Source: Ancylothrix sp. D3o
GTDB taxonomy: Bacteria > Cyanobacteriota > Cyanobacteriia > Cyanobacteriales > Oscillatoriaceae
DNA: 64,000 nucleotides
Direction of reading: 5' to 3'
NCBI RefSeq assembly: GCF_025370775.1
Contig: NZ_JAMXEX010000009.1
Location: 113,532 to 177,531 of the forward strand
Within the stretch, counting starts at the first letter, position 1. Every line of letters begins with the position of its first letter. The position numbers were made by a program, and so were the translations under genes. Below, piece after piece: positions 51,300 through 59,430 of the stretch. The notes beneath the pieces were generated by a model. The model saw nothing but the letters and a program-made list of their open reading frames with translations. It did no database searches and was not told the origin of the DNA.

Positions 51300-51346
51300 C
51301 GCCTCAAACAACTTGACAAACACAACAACAAGCAGAGGCGAAAATT

Positions 51347-51499
51347 ATGAAATCTGTAAATCGTGAATCAGCTTTTACAACTAATTCTGATACTCAAGAA
51401 AAAGCGCGTGTTTTGATGGCAGATAATCTCCGCGCTTCTCATAACCGGCAACGTTCTTTGTTGCGCCGGTCGGCTGAAGAAATTGGCGTAGATTTGTAA
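51347..51499 (+). CDS. gif: Glutamine synthetase inactivating factor (IF7/IF17 family), short form
   Basis: 50 residues, too small for most gene finders. The core KARVLMADNLRASHNRQRSL then LRRSAEEIGVD matches IF7 of Synechocystis as I remember it (ARALM...NRQQSMLSRAAAEIGV). The three arginines that in IF7 contact glutamine synthetase (R8, R21, R28) correspond to R21, R34 and R41 here, with the same spacing of 13 and 7. Gif proteins bind and inhibit glutamine synthetase type I under nitrogen excess. This version has 13 extra N-terminal residues relative to IF7 and ends at IGVDL, lacking the C-terminal tail of IF7. The upstream region carries a promoter, an NtcA site and a glutamine riboswitch; a terminator follows 7 bp after the stop codon, so it is monocistronic. 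Confidence 0.88.
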   Translation: MKSVNRESAFTTNSDTQEKARVLMADNLRASHNRQRSLLRRSAEEIGVDL

Positions 51500-51505
51500 T
51501 AACGT

Positions 51506-51535
51506 AAGGTGGGCAAAACCCACCTTTTATTTTTT
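51506..51535 (+). terminator. Rho-independent terminator of the gif gene
   Basis: AAGGTGGG and CCCACCTT form an 8-bp perfect stem with a 5-base loop, followed by TTATTTTTT. Confidence 0.85.
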
Positions 51536-51591
51536 GGGTGGGCAGAGTTTGTAATGACTTTGCCCATGTTTTTGTTTTGGGTGGGTATAGC

Positions 51592-53445
51592 CTAGTTCAA
51601 AAGTTTCGGGAGATAGTCAAAACCATCGATGCCAATGTAGGGGATAATTTCTGGCCGGCATTGTTGTAAGACGTTGGGAAATGCTTCTGAGAGTTGTCGT
51701 TTGATGGTGCTGAGAAGATTGGCCGGTTGTTGAGATTCACCGGCACCAATTTGGTCTAAAAGATACATTCCTAAACAACTGTAGGTTATAGCTTTTTGCA
51801 AAATCATTAGGTTGTAATAGGCTTGACCAATGTAGGTAAAGTTTAAACCTTGCAGATATAAATCGCCGGAAAATTGGGCGGCTTCTAAGCCTTTTGCAAG
51901 ATGGTTTAGGGCTTCTTGGGGTTGGTCTAATACGACGTTAGCAATGCCAAGACTGCTGTAACATAGGGCTAGACTTTGCCGGTCGTTTAATTTTTCGGCT
52001 AGTTGTATTCCTTGTTGTAAAAAGTTGATGGCGCTTTCGTAAATTTCCGGTTCGTTTTGGTTGTCTTGTTTCGCTTGGAATACTTCACTAAAGCCAAAGT
52101 TGGCGAGGGCGTTGGCTTCGCCTTGTTTGTCGCCGCTTTGTCGAGATAATATTAAGGCGCGTTGACTATAATTGATGGCTTCTGCATAGTTTTTCTGGGA
52201 AACGTAGGTGCGGCTGAGGTGGTTTAGGTTGGCTATTTCACAGGGGCGATCTTGGGCTTGGCGGGCAATTTCTAGGGCTTCTTCGTGATAGGAAATGGCT
52301 TGTTTGTAGTTTCCTTGGGCGCGTTGGGAGTAGCCTAGTAGTGTTAAAATTCTGGCTTTTTCTTGGGTTCCTGAAACTTCGCGTAGGGGTTCGCTGAGGT
52401 AGTCGAGGGTGTTTTTGAGGTAATTGCCAGAAAAGGAGGCAAATATGCCGCCGTAGAGGGGGAAATAGGGCTGTTGAGAGAAGGTTCTGAGGATTTGGAG
52501 GGTGATTTGAAAGCAGCTATTGATGAGCCGGTCTTTGTTGCGGGGGTTGAGGGTGGTGGAGTGTTGAAAGCCGGTGGCTAGTAAACTCCAGATGGCGGCG
52601 TAGGTGAGGAAGGTTGAGATGGAGAGTTTGGCGCCGGTTTTTGAGTCGTAAATGAGTTTATCAAACCATTCGACGAGTCCGCGTTGTTGGCATTGTAAGA
52701 TGATGGCAAGTTCGATTAGTTGGGCGGGGGTAATGTCGGTTTGTTTGGCGATAAATTCGATGATTGGTTGGTTGAGGGCTATGGTATTGAAGAGGTTTTT
52801 GGGTAGGGGGCTATTGAGTTTTTTTGACCAGTGTACCCAGGGGCCGTTTTGTTCGGGGCCGGTGAATCCGAGTTTGTTGGGATTTTCGTATATCCAGCTA
52901 ATTAAGTCTGGCTGGAGTTGTTGCCATGATTGGATTCCTGCGGTGAGGCCGGTGATTATTTCTTGGATATCTTCTAGGGTGGTTGGGTTCGGGTTTTGGG
53001 TGATTTGTTGGTGCAGTGTTTTGGCGATTTGTTGGATTTGGTCGAGGGTAAGTGGTTGTTTTTGGTTGGGGTCAAGGATGCGAAATAATGTTGTGAGGCG
53101 GTCGGTTTCTGTGCTGTTGAGAATTTGGCCGGTGGCGGTGTTGAGGGTGTTGGTTGTTTGGTTTTGTTTTTGGTAGCGTTCCCATTCGCTTTGGATGGTT
53201 TTTAGGGCGCGCTGGATGCGGTTTATTTTGGCTTGTTTGAGTTCGTCGGTTTCGGTTTTGAGTTGGGTTTCTGTGGTGGTGAGGCGTTGGCTGAGGGCGC
53301 GTTCAAAGATTTCGCCGGTGCCGGTTTCTATGCCTTTGACAAGCATTTGATAGACTTGTTCTTTTGAGCGTATTTGTCCTTTGAGGGTGGTTTCTACGAT
53401 GTTGTCTATGAGGTTTTCGTATCGTTGTTGTAGTGATTCTGTCAT
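51592..53445 (-). CDS. TPR protein with helical N-terminal domain
   Basis: 617 residues. The first about 370 residues are helical and do not match a domain I know (LQQRYENLIDNIVETTLKGQIRSKEQVYQML). From about residue 365 come TPRs of the Kinesin-light-chain/MalT-like type: GYSQRAQGNYKQAISYHEEALEIARQ, AEAINYSQRALILSRQSGD, LGIANVVLDQPQEALNHLAKGLEAAQ. No nucleotide-binding motif. Cytoplasmic. It may act as a scaffold or regulator; the partner is unknown. Confidence 0.82.
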   Translation of the reverse strand: MTESLQQRYENLIDNIVETTLKGQIRSKEQVYQMLVKGIETGTGEIFERALSQRLTTTETQLKTETDELKQAKINRIQRALKTIQSEWERYQKQNQTTNTLNTATGQILNSTETDRLTTLFRILDPNQKQPLTLDQIQQIAKTLHQQITQNPNPTTLEDIQEIITGLTAGIQSWQQLQPDLISWIYENPNKLGFTGPEQNGPWVHWSKKLNSPLPKNLFNTIALNQPIIEFIAKQTDITPAQLIELAIILQCQQRGLVEWFDKLIYDSKTGAKLSISTFLTYAAIWSLLATGFQHSTTLNPRNKDRLINSCFQITLQILRTFSQQPYFPLYGGIFASFSGNYLKNTLDYLSEPLREVSGTQEKARILTLLGYSQRAQGNYKQAISYHEEALEIARQAQDRPCEIANLNHLSRTYVSQKNYAEAINYSQRALILSRQSGDKQGEANALANFGFSEVFQAKQDNQNEPEIYESAINFLQQGIQLAEKLNDRQSLALCYSSLGIANVVLDQPQEALNHLAKGLEAAQFSGDLYLQGLNFTYIGQAYYNLMILQKAITYSCLGMYLLDQIGAGESQQPANLLSTIKRQLSEAFPNVLQQCRPEIIPYIGIDGFDYLPKLLN

Positions 53446-53545
53446 GGGTTTTTGGATGTTAGGTTTTAGGGTTTGGGGATTTAGGGAAAGAAACCGATTT
53501 TGTTTAAGAAAACCGGTTTATAGTTCAATAATATTTATTAGCTAA

Positions 53546-53851
53546 TCATTGGTTTTCTGGGGATGGGATGGCGGCGCTGAATTCTTCGAGGGAATTTGCG
53601 GTTAAAAGAATTTCTCCTAGTTCTTCTAGTTGTTCGACTGTGAGGTTTTGAATTTGGGTTTGAATGGGTGCTGGGATTTCTCCAAAGCGCCGGTTTAGTA
53701 ATCTTAGTAAATAGCGCTGGGCTTCTTGTTTCTTTCCTTCAAATTGTCCTTGTTCTCGTCCTTGTTGGGCGATAGTTTTACCGAGGGGAGATTCTTGTAA
53801 GGCTTCCATTGCTAGGTTCATAAGTTGTTGGACGAATTGGGGTGTGTACAC
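53546..53851 (-). pseudogene. Truncated copy of the adjacent DUF4351 gene
   Basis: 101 codons with a GTG start that corresponds to an internal valine of the neighbour (FVYTPQF). It is about 90% identical to the C-terminal 100 residues of the gene at 53924-54808, differing mainly by a 4-residue deletion (QQGREQGQFEG versus QQAEQRGLQQGQVEG). It retains only the DUF4351 domain (LNRRFGEIPAPIQTQIQNL) and lacks the nuclease-like N-terminus. An inverted repeat sits where the homology ends. Most likely a relic of tandem duplication followed by deletion; a stand-alone domain protein is less likely. Confidence 0.8.
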
Positions 53852-53853
53852 AA

Positions 53854-53916
53854 AGGAAGCGGGTTTCTATTTAAACTTGCTTGTCTATAGTATATCTGGG
53901 AAGAAACCCGTTTCCT
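53854..53916. terminator. Long-loop inverted repeat between the DUF4351 gene and its truncated copy
   Basis: AGGAAGCGGGTTTCT and AGAAACCCGTTTCCT match at 14 of 15 positions, separated by 33 bp. It belongs to the same GAAACC/GGTTTC hairpin style as the terminators at 15711 and 23789. It lies just downstream of the full-length gene and at the breakpoint of the copy. Confidence 0.6.
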
Positions 53917-53923
53917 ATCTTTG

Positions 53924-54808
53924 TTATGGATTTTCTGGGGAGGGGATGGCGGCGCTAAATTCTTCGAGGGAATTTGCGGTTAAAAGAATTTCTCCTAGTT
54001 CTTCTAGTTGTTCGACTGTGAGGTTTTGAATTTGGGTTTGAATGGGTGCTGGGATTGCTCCAAAACGCCGGTTTAATAATCTTAGTAAATAGCGCTGGGC
54101 TTCTTGTTTCTTTCCTTCAACTTGTCCTTGTTGTAGCCCTCTTTGTTCTGCTTGTTGGGCGATAGTTTTACCGAGGGGGGATTCTTGTAAGGCTTCCATT
54201 GCTAGGTTCATAAGTTGTTGGATGAATTGGGGTGTGTAGACAAATGTAGCAAATATTGCTAGGATTGATAGCAGGTCTTGGGATTGATTGTCTGCTTGGA
54301 AGATTTGGACGGCTTGGCGAAATGTTGTTTCGTTGTTTCCTCCTTTCATCACCGGCACTAAGGGAAGTAGGGCTTTTAATGAGGGTTGAAAGGCGATTTC
54401 TGCTTCTACTTCCCACAGGTTTATAACTCGATATTCTTGGGTTGCTTGTAATCCTAAAAAGTTGGATTCGTAGCGGTTGGGGATTGGTGTTTCTGGGGTT
54501 GGGGGCAGGATGTTTATGAGGACGGGATAGACGGGGAGGTTATATTTTTCTTCGGCGAGGGCTGCGTAGGCTCTCATTCGTTTAGGCATTCGGGTTTTAT
54601 AGCGTAATTGTATCTCGTTGAGAATGAGAAATTCGCCGATTTCGGGGCCGGTTGCTTTGATGATAATGTCGCTTTCTCTGCTTACCCATTGAAATTGTGG
54701 ATCGATGAGTTCACCTGCTTTTATGTCGGGGCGTTGTGTTACCCATTGTGCCCATCCATCGGGGTTTAAGCTGATTAATCTTTTGCTGCTGATATCTGCT
54801 TCTGCCAT
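53924..54808 (-). CDS. Rpn/PD-(D/E)XK nuclease-like protein with DUF4351 domain
   Basis: 294 residues. The N-terminal part resembles the Rpn/YadD-type PD-(D/E)XK fold: ESDIII with D47, then LILNEIQ with E65 and Q67 (the E-x-Q variant of the motif). A helix (YALAEEKYNLPVYPVLINILPP) ends the core. The C-terminal DUF4351 domain (about residues 215-285, LLRLLNRRFGAIPAPIQTQIQNLT) is a helical module often fused to such nuclease-like proteins. Related families promote recombination or mobility in other bacteria. Here neither activity nor substrate is known. A truncated copy lies immediately downstream. Confidence 0.82.
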   Translation of the reverse strand: MAEADISSKRLISLNPDGWAQWVTQRPDIKAGELIDPQFQWVSRESDIIIKATGPEIGEFLILNEIQLRYKTRMPKRMRAYAALAEEKYNLPVYPVLINILPPTPETPIPNRYESNFLGLQATQEYRVINLWEVEAEIAFQPSLKALLPLVPVMKGGNNETTFRQAVQIFQADNQSQDLLSILAIFATFVYTPQFIQQLMNLAMEALQESPLGKTIAQQAEQRGLQQGQVEGKKQEAQRYLLRLLNRRFGAIPAPIQTQIQNLTVEQLEELGEILLTANSLEEFSAAIPSPENP

Positions 54809-54906
54809 TATTTTTTTTAGTTCGGTTGTTGGGTTTTATTTAAGCAGATAAGGGGGGGTTATGGGGGCCGGTGTTTGGTGCTGTAAAAGGGCCGGTATTC
54901 TTATCT

Positions 54907-54955
54907 GTGGAGCGGGCATCTTGCCCGCTATGAGCAGGCAGGATGCCTGCTCCAC
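54907..54955. repeat. Two adjacent GCAGG/CCTGC-family palindromes, copies 7 and 8
   Basis: Unit 54907-54928 (GTGGAGCGGGCATCTTGCCC plus GC) and unit 54932-54955 (GAGCAGGCAGGATGCCTGCT plus CCAC) are head to head, with only 3 bp between. GTGGAG and CTCCAC at the ends form an inverted pair. Confidence 0.75.
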
Positions 54956-54967
54956 TAAAACAAATAT

Positions 54968-57916
54968 TTACGGCGTGGTTTGAGGAATACACCGGCCCGC
55001 TATTTCTGTTGGCAGATAATCACTGTCTTTTGCCCATTCTTCGGCTAAATAGCTATCGCGGACTGCTAACAAAAACCCTTTTATTTCTTCCGATGACATA
55101 CGATTAGCTTTGCTCATAAAGACTTTCCATTTATCTTTATTTTTCTTATTGTCTCCGACTAAATGCAATCCAGCCAGATATTCAGCCACCGGATCTAGCG
55201 AGAAACGGATGTTTTCTTTGGCGGGGCGTATGGTTTCAATGAGGTGGAGTTTTTCTTCGAGATATTTGAGGCGAATTTCTGCATCTTGGGAGTTTAACTC
55301 AGATAAGACAGCGAGGGCATCTTGTCGTTTAATCGATGCCGGCTTATAGGTACTTTTTAAACACTTCCAAGCCAGCGCTTTTGCATCTCGTTGAACGGCG
55401 GTAATATCTAACGGATTTTCTGCAATAGCGCAGTTAAGTTCGTCGATATAAGATAACATCAAATCAGGAATATTTTCCGGCAATTTCTCTTCTTTGTTCC
55501 CTTCTAGTTTGGCAATTAGTAGATCCGTATAGAGTTTGGCAAATAAAACTGTTGTGCTTCTTCCTTGGGCGCGGATTACTTCTAAAAGTTTCGCTAAATC
55601 ACGGCAGTGGTGGAAAAGTTTGTCTTCGGTTAATAAATGCGGTTTTCCTAGCTTTTCCAGATATTTTTCGAGAAAGATAGCCAGTTCTCCACCTTTTATG
55701 CGTAGGGGATGGATGGTGGTTTTGCTGGCTTTTCCAAGACTGTTTTCGAGTCTGGTTGTGATGGCTAAAGCATTGACGGGAAACTCGGCAGAATAGGGGT
55801 CTATTAGCTTTTGGGTGGCTTGAGTAAGTTCGGAAAAATGGTCTACAATTACCAAAATTCTGCGCTGTTGGAGCAGTTTTTTCAGCAAGGTTTCATCAAT
55901 GGGGCGAGGGTGGTGGGTGAGGGCTTTTAGCTGGCCGCGAATTGTATCCAGAAAAGGATGTTTACCTTGGGTGATTTGTCCGTCGAGTTCCTGTTCTATT
56001 AATACGGGAATCATTAAATGTTTGCAAAGACGTTTGGTTTCGTCTGGTTCCATTGCTGCTAGGGCTATTTGGCAGGCGATGCTGGTTTTTCCAATTCCAC
56101 CTTCACCCCAAATTAACAGGCAAATTCGCTTTTTGCTGAAGATTGGTTGCAGGTTTTCGGCGGTGATTTGGGGTTCTTTTTTAGTGTCTATTTCAATGGC
56201 GACGGGGACGTAGGTGCTGCGGTTTTTGACGGTTTCGAGTTTGTAGAATTCTTCGCGGGCGGTTTTGATATGTTTGGAAACCCAGGCATCAAGTACGCGG
56301 GGACGGTATGTAAAAAATATGAAAAAGGTCAAGTCACGAATTCGCACGGGTGCTCCTCCCCAGGTTTCGGGGAATTTAAATTCGTAGGGTATAAGGGCAT
56401 CATTAATTGCTAATATCCACAGAGGACGAATTCGTAGCAAAATAAACCACAGGGAGGGGAAGAATATTAGGTAAATGAGGATGCCGCATATCCAAGGATT
56501 TTTGAGGATTATGGTGAGAAGACGGCTGTTTTTTTCGTCTTTGAGTTCGCTGAGGGATGTTTCTAATCGGGAGAGGTTTTCTGCTGGGAATGCGTCTTTA
56601 GAATTTTTTAGGATTTCGAGGGCGGTTTCTAAGCCTTTTATTGCTTTTTCTAAGTCGGTTGAAGACAGTTTTTTGCGGTTATCTTGAAGATTAAGAGCGA
56701 TTATTGGCAAAATATTACTTGCTCGGCTACGGACACGGTTATCAGAGTCTTTGAGAGCTTCCACTAACTGAAGGATGACAACCTTGGCTTCTGTACCCAT
56801 ATCTCCCAGAGCAGAAGCCGCATAGCTACGGACATCGGCATCAGAGTCTTTGAGAAGTTCCACCAACTGGGGGATGGCGGCTTTGGCTTCTGTGCCCATA
56901 TCTCCCAGAACAGCAGCCGCAATGCTACGCACGCCGGCATCAGAGTCTTTGAGAAGTTCCACCAACTGGGGGATGGCGGCTTTGGCTTCTGTACCCATTT
57001 TTCCGAGGGCAGAAGCCGCAGAGTTACGCACATCGGCATCAGAGTCTTTGAGAAGTTTCACCAACTGGGGGATGGCGGCTTTGGCTTCTGTGGCGATATT
57101 TCCCAGAACAGAAGCCGCAGAGTTACGCACAGCGGCATCAGAGTCTTTGAGAAGTTCCACTAACTGGGGGATGGCAACTTTGGCTTCTGTACCCATATAT
57201 CGCAGAGCAGAAGCCGCACTGCTACGCACATCGGCATCCGAGTCTTTGAGAGCTTCAACCAACTGGGGGATGGCAACTTTGGCTTCTGTGCCGATATTTC
57301 CCAGAACAGCAGCAGCACTGCTACGCACAGCGGCATCAGAGTCTTTGAGAGCTTCCACGAACTGGGGGATGGCGGCCTCAAAGCCGGCTGGCGCTGTATT
57401 ATTCTTGTAACTCCACAACAGACTATTTGATGACAAAGACTCAGCCGCACGCCGGCGTACTCCAACATCGGAGTCTTTCAATAATTTTGCTAAAGCAGAA
57501 ATTACTGTCTGATCATGTTCGTTAAAGAAACTCCCCAAAGCATCAGCCGCACTCCATCGCACTCGCACATTTTTTGACTGGAAAGCTTTGATTAAACTTG
57601 GGACAGCAGGCTCTCCTATTGTTCGTAACGCCGAAACTGCACCCTGACGAACTGCCACATTATCAGACTCCAAGGCTTTGATGAGTTGGGGAACGGCGGG
57701 AGTACCAATTTTTGCTAATTTCTCAATTGTGTCATCGCGGTTAAATTTATCGGCGGTTTTTAATTTCTCAATAAGGGGGGCAACTTCACCGGCACCGGCC
57801 TGTTTTTCGGCGCTATTTTGCCCCCACGCAATGCTGTTGAGCAGCAAGGGTGATGTGATAGATAGTAATGAAACAGTCAAAGCAGCCAATAATTGATGCC
57901 GGCTATTTTTTCTCAT
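54968..57916 (-). CDS. Membrane HEAT-repeat NACHT NTPase
   Basis: About 982 residues from ATG 57916, chosen because it starts the signal peptide (MRKNSRHQLLAALTVSLLSITSPLLL...); the frame is open 31 codons earlier. Residues about 40-400 are HEAT repeats, including seven near-identical 33-residue units (IPQLVELLKDSDADVRSSAA). A double hydrophobic segment follows (NPWICGILIYLIFFPSLWFILLRI, WILAINDALIPY) near 475-520. After it comes a NACHT-type P-loop: Walker A IWGEGGIGKTSIA near 607, Walker B RILVIVDHFSE, and a sensor-like AITTRLE. This layout places HEAT repeats outside and the NTPase in the cytoplasm, if the signal and topology are read correctly. STAND NTPases switch on ligand sensing. The function is unknown; defence or signalling is possible. 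Confidence 0.87.
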   Translation of the reverse strand: MRKNSRHQLLAALTVSLLSITSPLLLNSIAWGQNSAEKQAGAGEVAPLIEKLKTADKFNRDDTIEKLAKIGTPAVPQLIKALESDNVAVRQGAVSALRTIGEPAVPSLIKAFQSKNVRVRWSAADALGSFFNEHDQTVISALAKLLKDSDVGVRRRAAESLSSNSLLWSYKNNTAPAGFEAAIPQFVEALKDSDAAVRSSAAAVLGNIGTEAKVAIPQLVEALKDSDADVRSSAASALRYMGTEAKVAIPQLVELLKDSDAAVRNSAASVLGNIATEAKAAIPQLVKLLKDSDADVRNSAASALGKMGTEAKAAIPQLVELLKDSDAGVRSIAAAVLGDMGTEAKAAIPQLVELLKDSDADVRSYAASALGDMGTEAKVVILQLVEALKDSDNRVRSRASNILPIIALNLQDNRKKLSSTDLEKAIKGLETALEILKNSKDAFPAENLSRLETSLSELKDEKNSRLLTIILKNPWICGILIYLIFFPSLWFILLRIRPLWILAINDALIPYEFKFPETWGGAPVRIRDLTFFIFFTYRPRVLDAWVSKHIKTAREEFYKLETVKNRSTYVPVAIEIDTKKEPQITAENLQPIFSKKRICLLIWGEGGIGKTSIACQIALAAMEPDETKRLCKHLMIPVLIEQELDGQITQGKHPFLDTIRGQLKALTHHPRPIDETLLKKLLQQRRILVIVDHFSELTQATQKLIDPYSAEFPVNALAITTRLENSLGKASKTTIHPLRIKGGELAIFLEKYLEKLGKPHLLTEDKLFHHCRDLAKLLEVIRAQGRSTTVLFAKLYTDLLIAKLEGNKEEKLPENIPDLMLSYIDELNCAIAENPLDITAVQRDAKALAWKCLKSTYKPASIKRQDALAVLSELNSQDAEIRLKYLEEKLHLIETIRPAKENIRFSLDPVAEYLAGLHLVGDNKKNKDKWKVFMSKANRMSSEEIKGFLLAVRDSYLAEEWAKDSDYLPTEIAGRCIPQTTP
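56684..57376. repeat. Seven 99-bp tandem repeats in the HEAT-NACHT gene
   Basis: Units of 99 bp (33 codons) starting at the codon for AAIPQ, highly similar at the DNA level (for example CCAACTGGGGGATGGC recurs in nearly every unit), with the last unit diverged. This indicates recent expansion by recombination. Confidence 0.88.
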
Positions 57917-58045
57917 TTCGGTAGAAGCTTGGAAAGCTGAACAAGATAACCTACATTCTAATTTAATTGGATTTCGTAATGGGGGGCTTAACACATCCCG
58001 TAGAAGCACCGGGTTTAACCGGCGGCATAGTTGATTCGTGGTAGT

Positions 58046-58252
58046 TTAGGCACTTAACACCTCAAATGTTGTTAAGAAAGTGCGGGAATTTTTAGGCATT
58101 GGGAATTCTTCTAAATAAAGTTCTGTTGCTTCTTTTAAATTTACCAGTGCTTCCTCAATCGTATCGCCTTGGCTGGCAGTTCCTACTTCTGGACATTCTG
58201 CCACATACACATCTTCTTCCCAATAAACTATCGCTGTAAAAGTTCGAGACAT
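58046..58252 (-). CDS. HicB-like antitoxin-type protein, no HicA partner visible
   Basis: 68 residues. It has the partial RNase-H-like HicB fold: FTAIVYWEEDVYVAECPEVGTASQGDTIEEALVNLKEATELYLEEF. The short C-terminus (PKNSRTFLTTFEVLSA) has no obvious DNA-binding ribbon. HicB normally neutralises the mRNA interferase HicA encoded next to it. The neighbouring gaps (about 120-130 bp) are too small for HicA, so it looks solitary, as often seen in cyanobacteria. Confidence 0.88.
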   Translation of the reverse strand: MSRTFTAIVYWEEDVYVAECPEVGTASQGDTIEEALVNLKEATELYLEEFPMPKNSRTFLTTFEVLSA

Positions 58253-58374
58253 AGTGCTATAAATAATGGATATTTTTTAAACTAATTTTTCTATTTTAAC
58301 ACATCCCGCAGAAGCACCGGTTAAAACCGGCGGCTTCTACCGGCACTATTAACCCAAACGAAAAAACCGGCTAT

Positions 58375-59337
58375 TTAAAAATCCCACATCACCGGCTGAT
58401 CATCTAAATGATCGGTAACTGTGCGCCCAATGCTATCAATTTCTGCTAAATATTCCGCAGATAACTTAACATTTCCCGCCTCAGCATTGCCAATGGCTTG
58501 CTCGGCATTTCTTGCCCCGACAATGGCATTTGATTGAGGTTGGGCAATTAACCAAGCTAATGCTAATTGTCCTAAACTGCAATTATTTCTCTCAGCAATA
58601 GGGCGCAAATTATCTAAGGCTTGTTGTATCCGCTGATAGTTATCTTTGTTGGCAAATAGCTTATTTTTGGCGCGGTGATCGCCTTCTGCAAATTTGTGAT
58701 CGGGGCCAAATTTGCCCGTGAGTAATCCTTGCGCTAATGACGAATAGGCAATAATTGAAATGTTGTTTTCTACGCAATAAGGAGTCAAGTCTTTTTCTAC
58801 CCAGCGCCAGAATAAAGAATAGGGCGGTTGTAAGCTATCTATTTGCCCAAATTGTGCGGCTTCTTCTATTTGTTGCCGATTGAAGTTTGAGACACCAATA
58901 CTGCGAATTTTGCCTTGTTTTTTTAAATCATTTAATGCGCGCATTGTTTCTTCTATTGGCACGATTTCACTATTCCAAGTGCCCGCCGGCCAATGAATTT
59001 GATACAAGTCGATATAATCGGTTTTTAAATTGGTGAGAGAACGTTCGCAGGCTTCAATTACTTGGTTATATTTAAGATGATTTGAAAACACTTTTGTTGC
59101 ATAGACAACTTTATCGCGGATATCTGATAATGCTTGTCCAACAATTTGCTCAGAGTGTCCGTTTCCGTACACTTCGGCGGTGTCAAAGGTTGTGATGCCG
59201 GCGTCAAATGCTGCTCGCATGGCTTTGGTGGTTTCGGTGTCTTCTATTCCTATCCACATATTTTTGCCGGCTTGCCATGTTCCCATGATAATAGGGGTGA
59301 TTTTGATGTCTGATTTGCCGAGGTTTCTTGTTTGCAT
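58375..59337 (-). CDS. Aldo/keto reductase
   Basis: 320 residues. The family features are complete: FDTAEVYGNGHSEQIVGQAL (Asp/Tyr near 50-55), VVYATKVFS (Lys near 80), YIDLYQIHWP (His near 115), and GVSNFNRQQI. It is predicted to be an NADPH-dependent carbonyl reductase with a TIM barrel. The substrate is not predictable. It has its own upstream region with a GCAGG palindrome. Confidence 0.94.
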   Translation of the reverse strand: MQTRNLGKSDIKITPIIMGTWQAGKNMWIGIEDTETTKAMRAAFDAGITTFDTAEVYGNGHSEQIVGQALSDIRDKVVYATKVFSNHLKYNQVIEACERSLTNLKTDYIDLYQIHWPAGTWNSEIVPIEETMRALNDLKKQGKIRSIGVSNFNRQQIEEAAQFGQIDSLQPPYSLFWRWVEKDLTPYCVENNISIIAYSSLAQGLLTGKFGPDHKFAEGDHRAKNKLFANKDNYQRIQQALDNLRPIAERNNCSLGQLALAWLIAQPQSNAIVGARNAEQAIGNAEAGNVKLSAEYLAEIDSIGRTVTDHLDDQPVMWDF

Positions 59338-59360
59338 TTTTTTTTACCCTAGATGTATAA

Positions 59361-59381
59361 CAGGCAAGATGCCTGCTCCAC
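59361..59381. repeat. GCAGG/CCTGC-family dispersed palindrome, copy 9
   Basis: CAGGCAAGATGCCTGCTCCA then C, followed by TATTAACGCAGATGGG, again adjacent to an ACGCAGAT motif. It lies between divergent genes. Confidence 0.7.
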
Positions 59382-59430
59382 ATATTAACGCAGATGGGTG
59401 TATTATAGAATAAGATTGGGAGGTAAGGTT

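Noticed and set aside
56684-57376. CRISPR-like regularly spaced repeats
   Set aside because: The 99-bp units are contiguous, with no unique spacers, and translate in frame as HEAT repeats.
56850-57410. 186-codon plus-strand frame in the HEAT array
   Set aside because: Antisense shadow of the 99-bp repeats.
58253-58374. HicA toxin gene next to hicB
   Set aside because: The gap is too small, and no HicA-like frame is present on either side.
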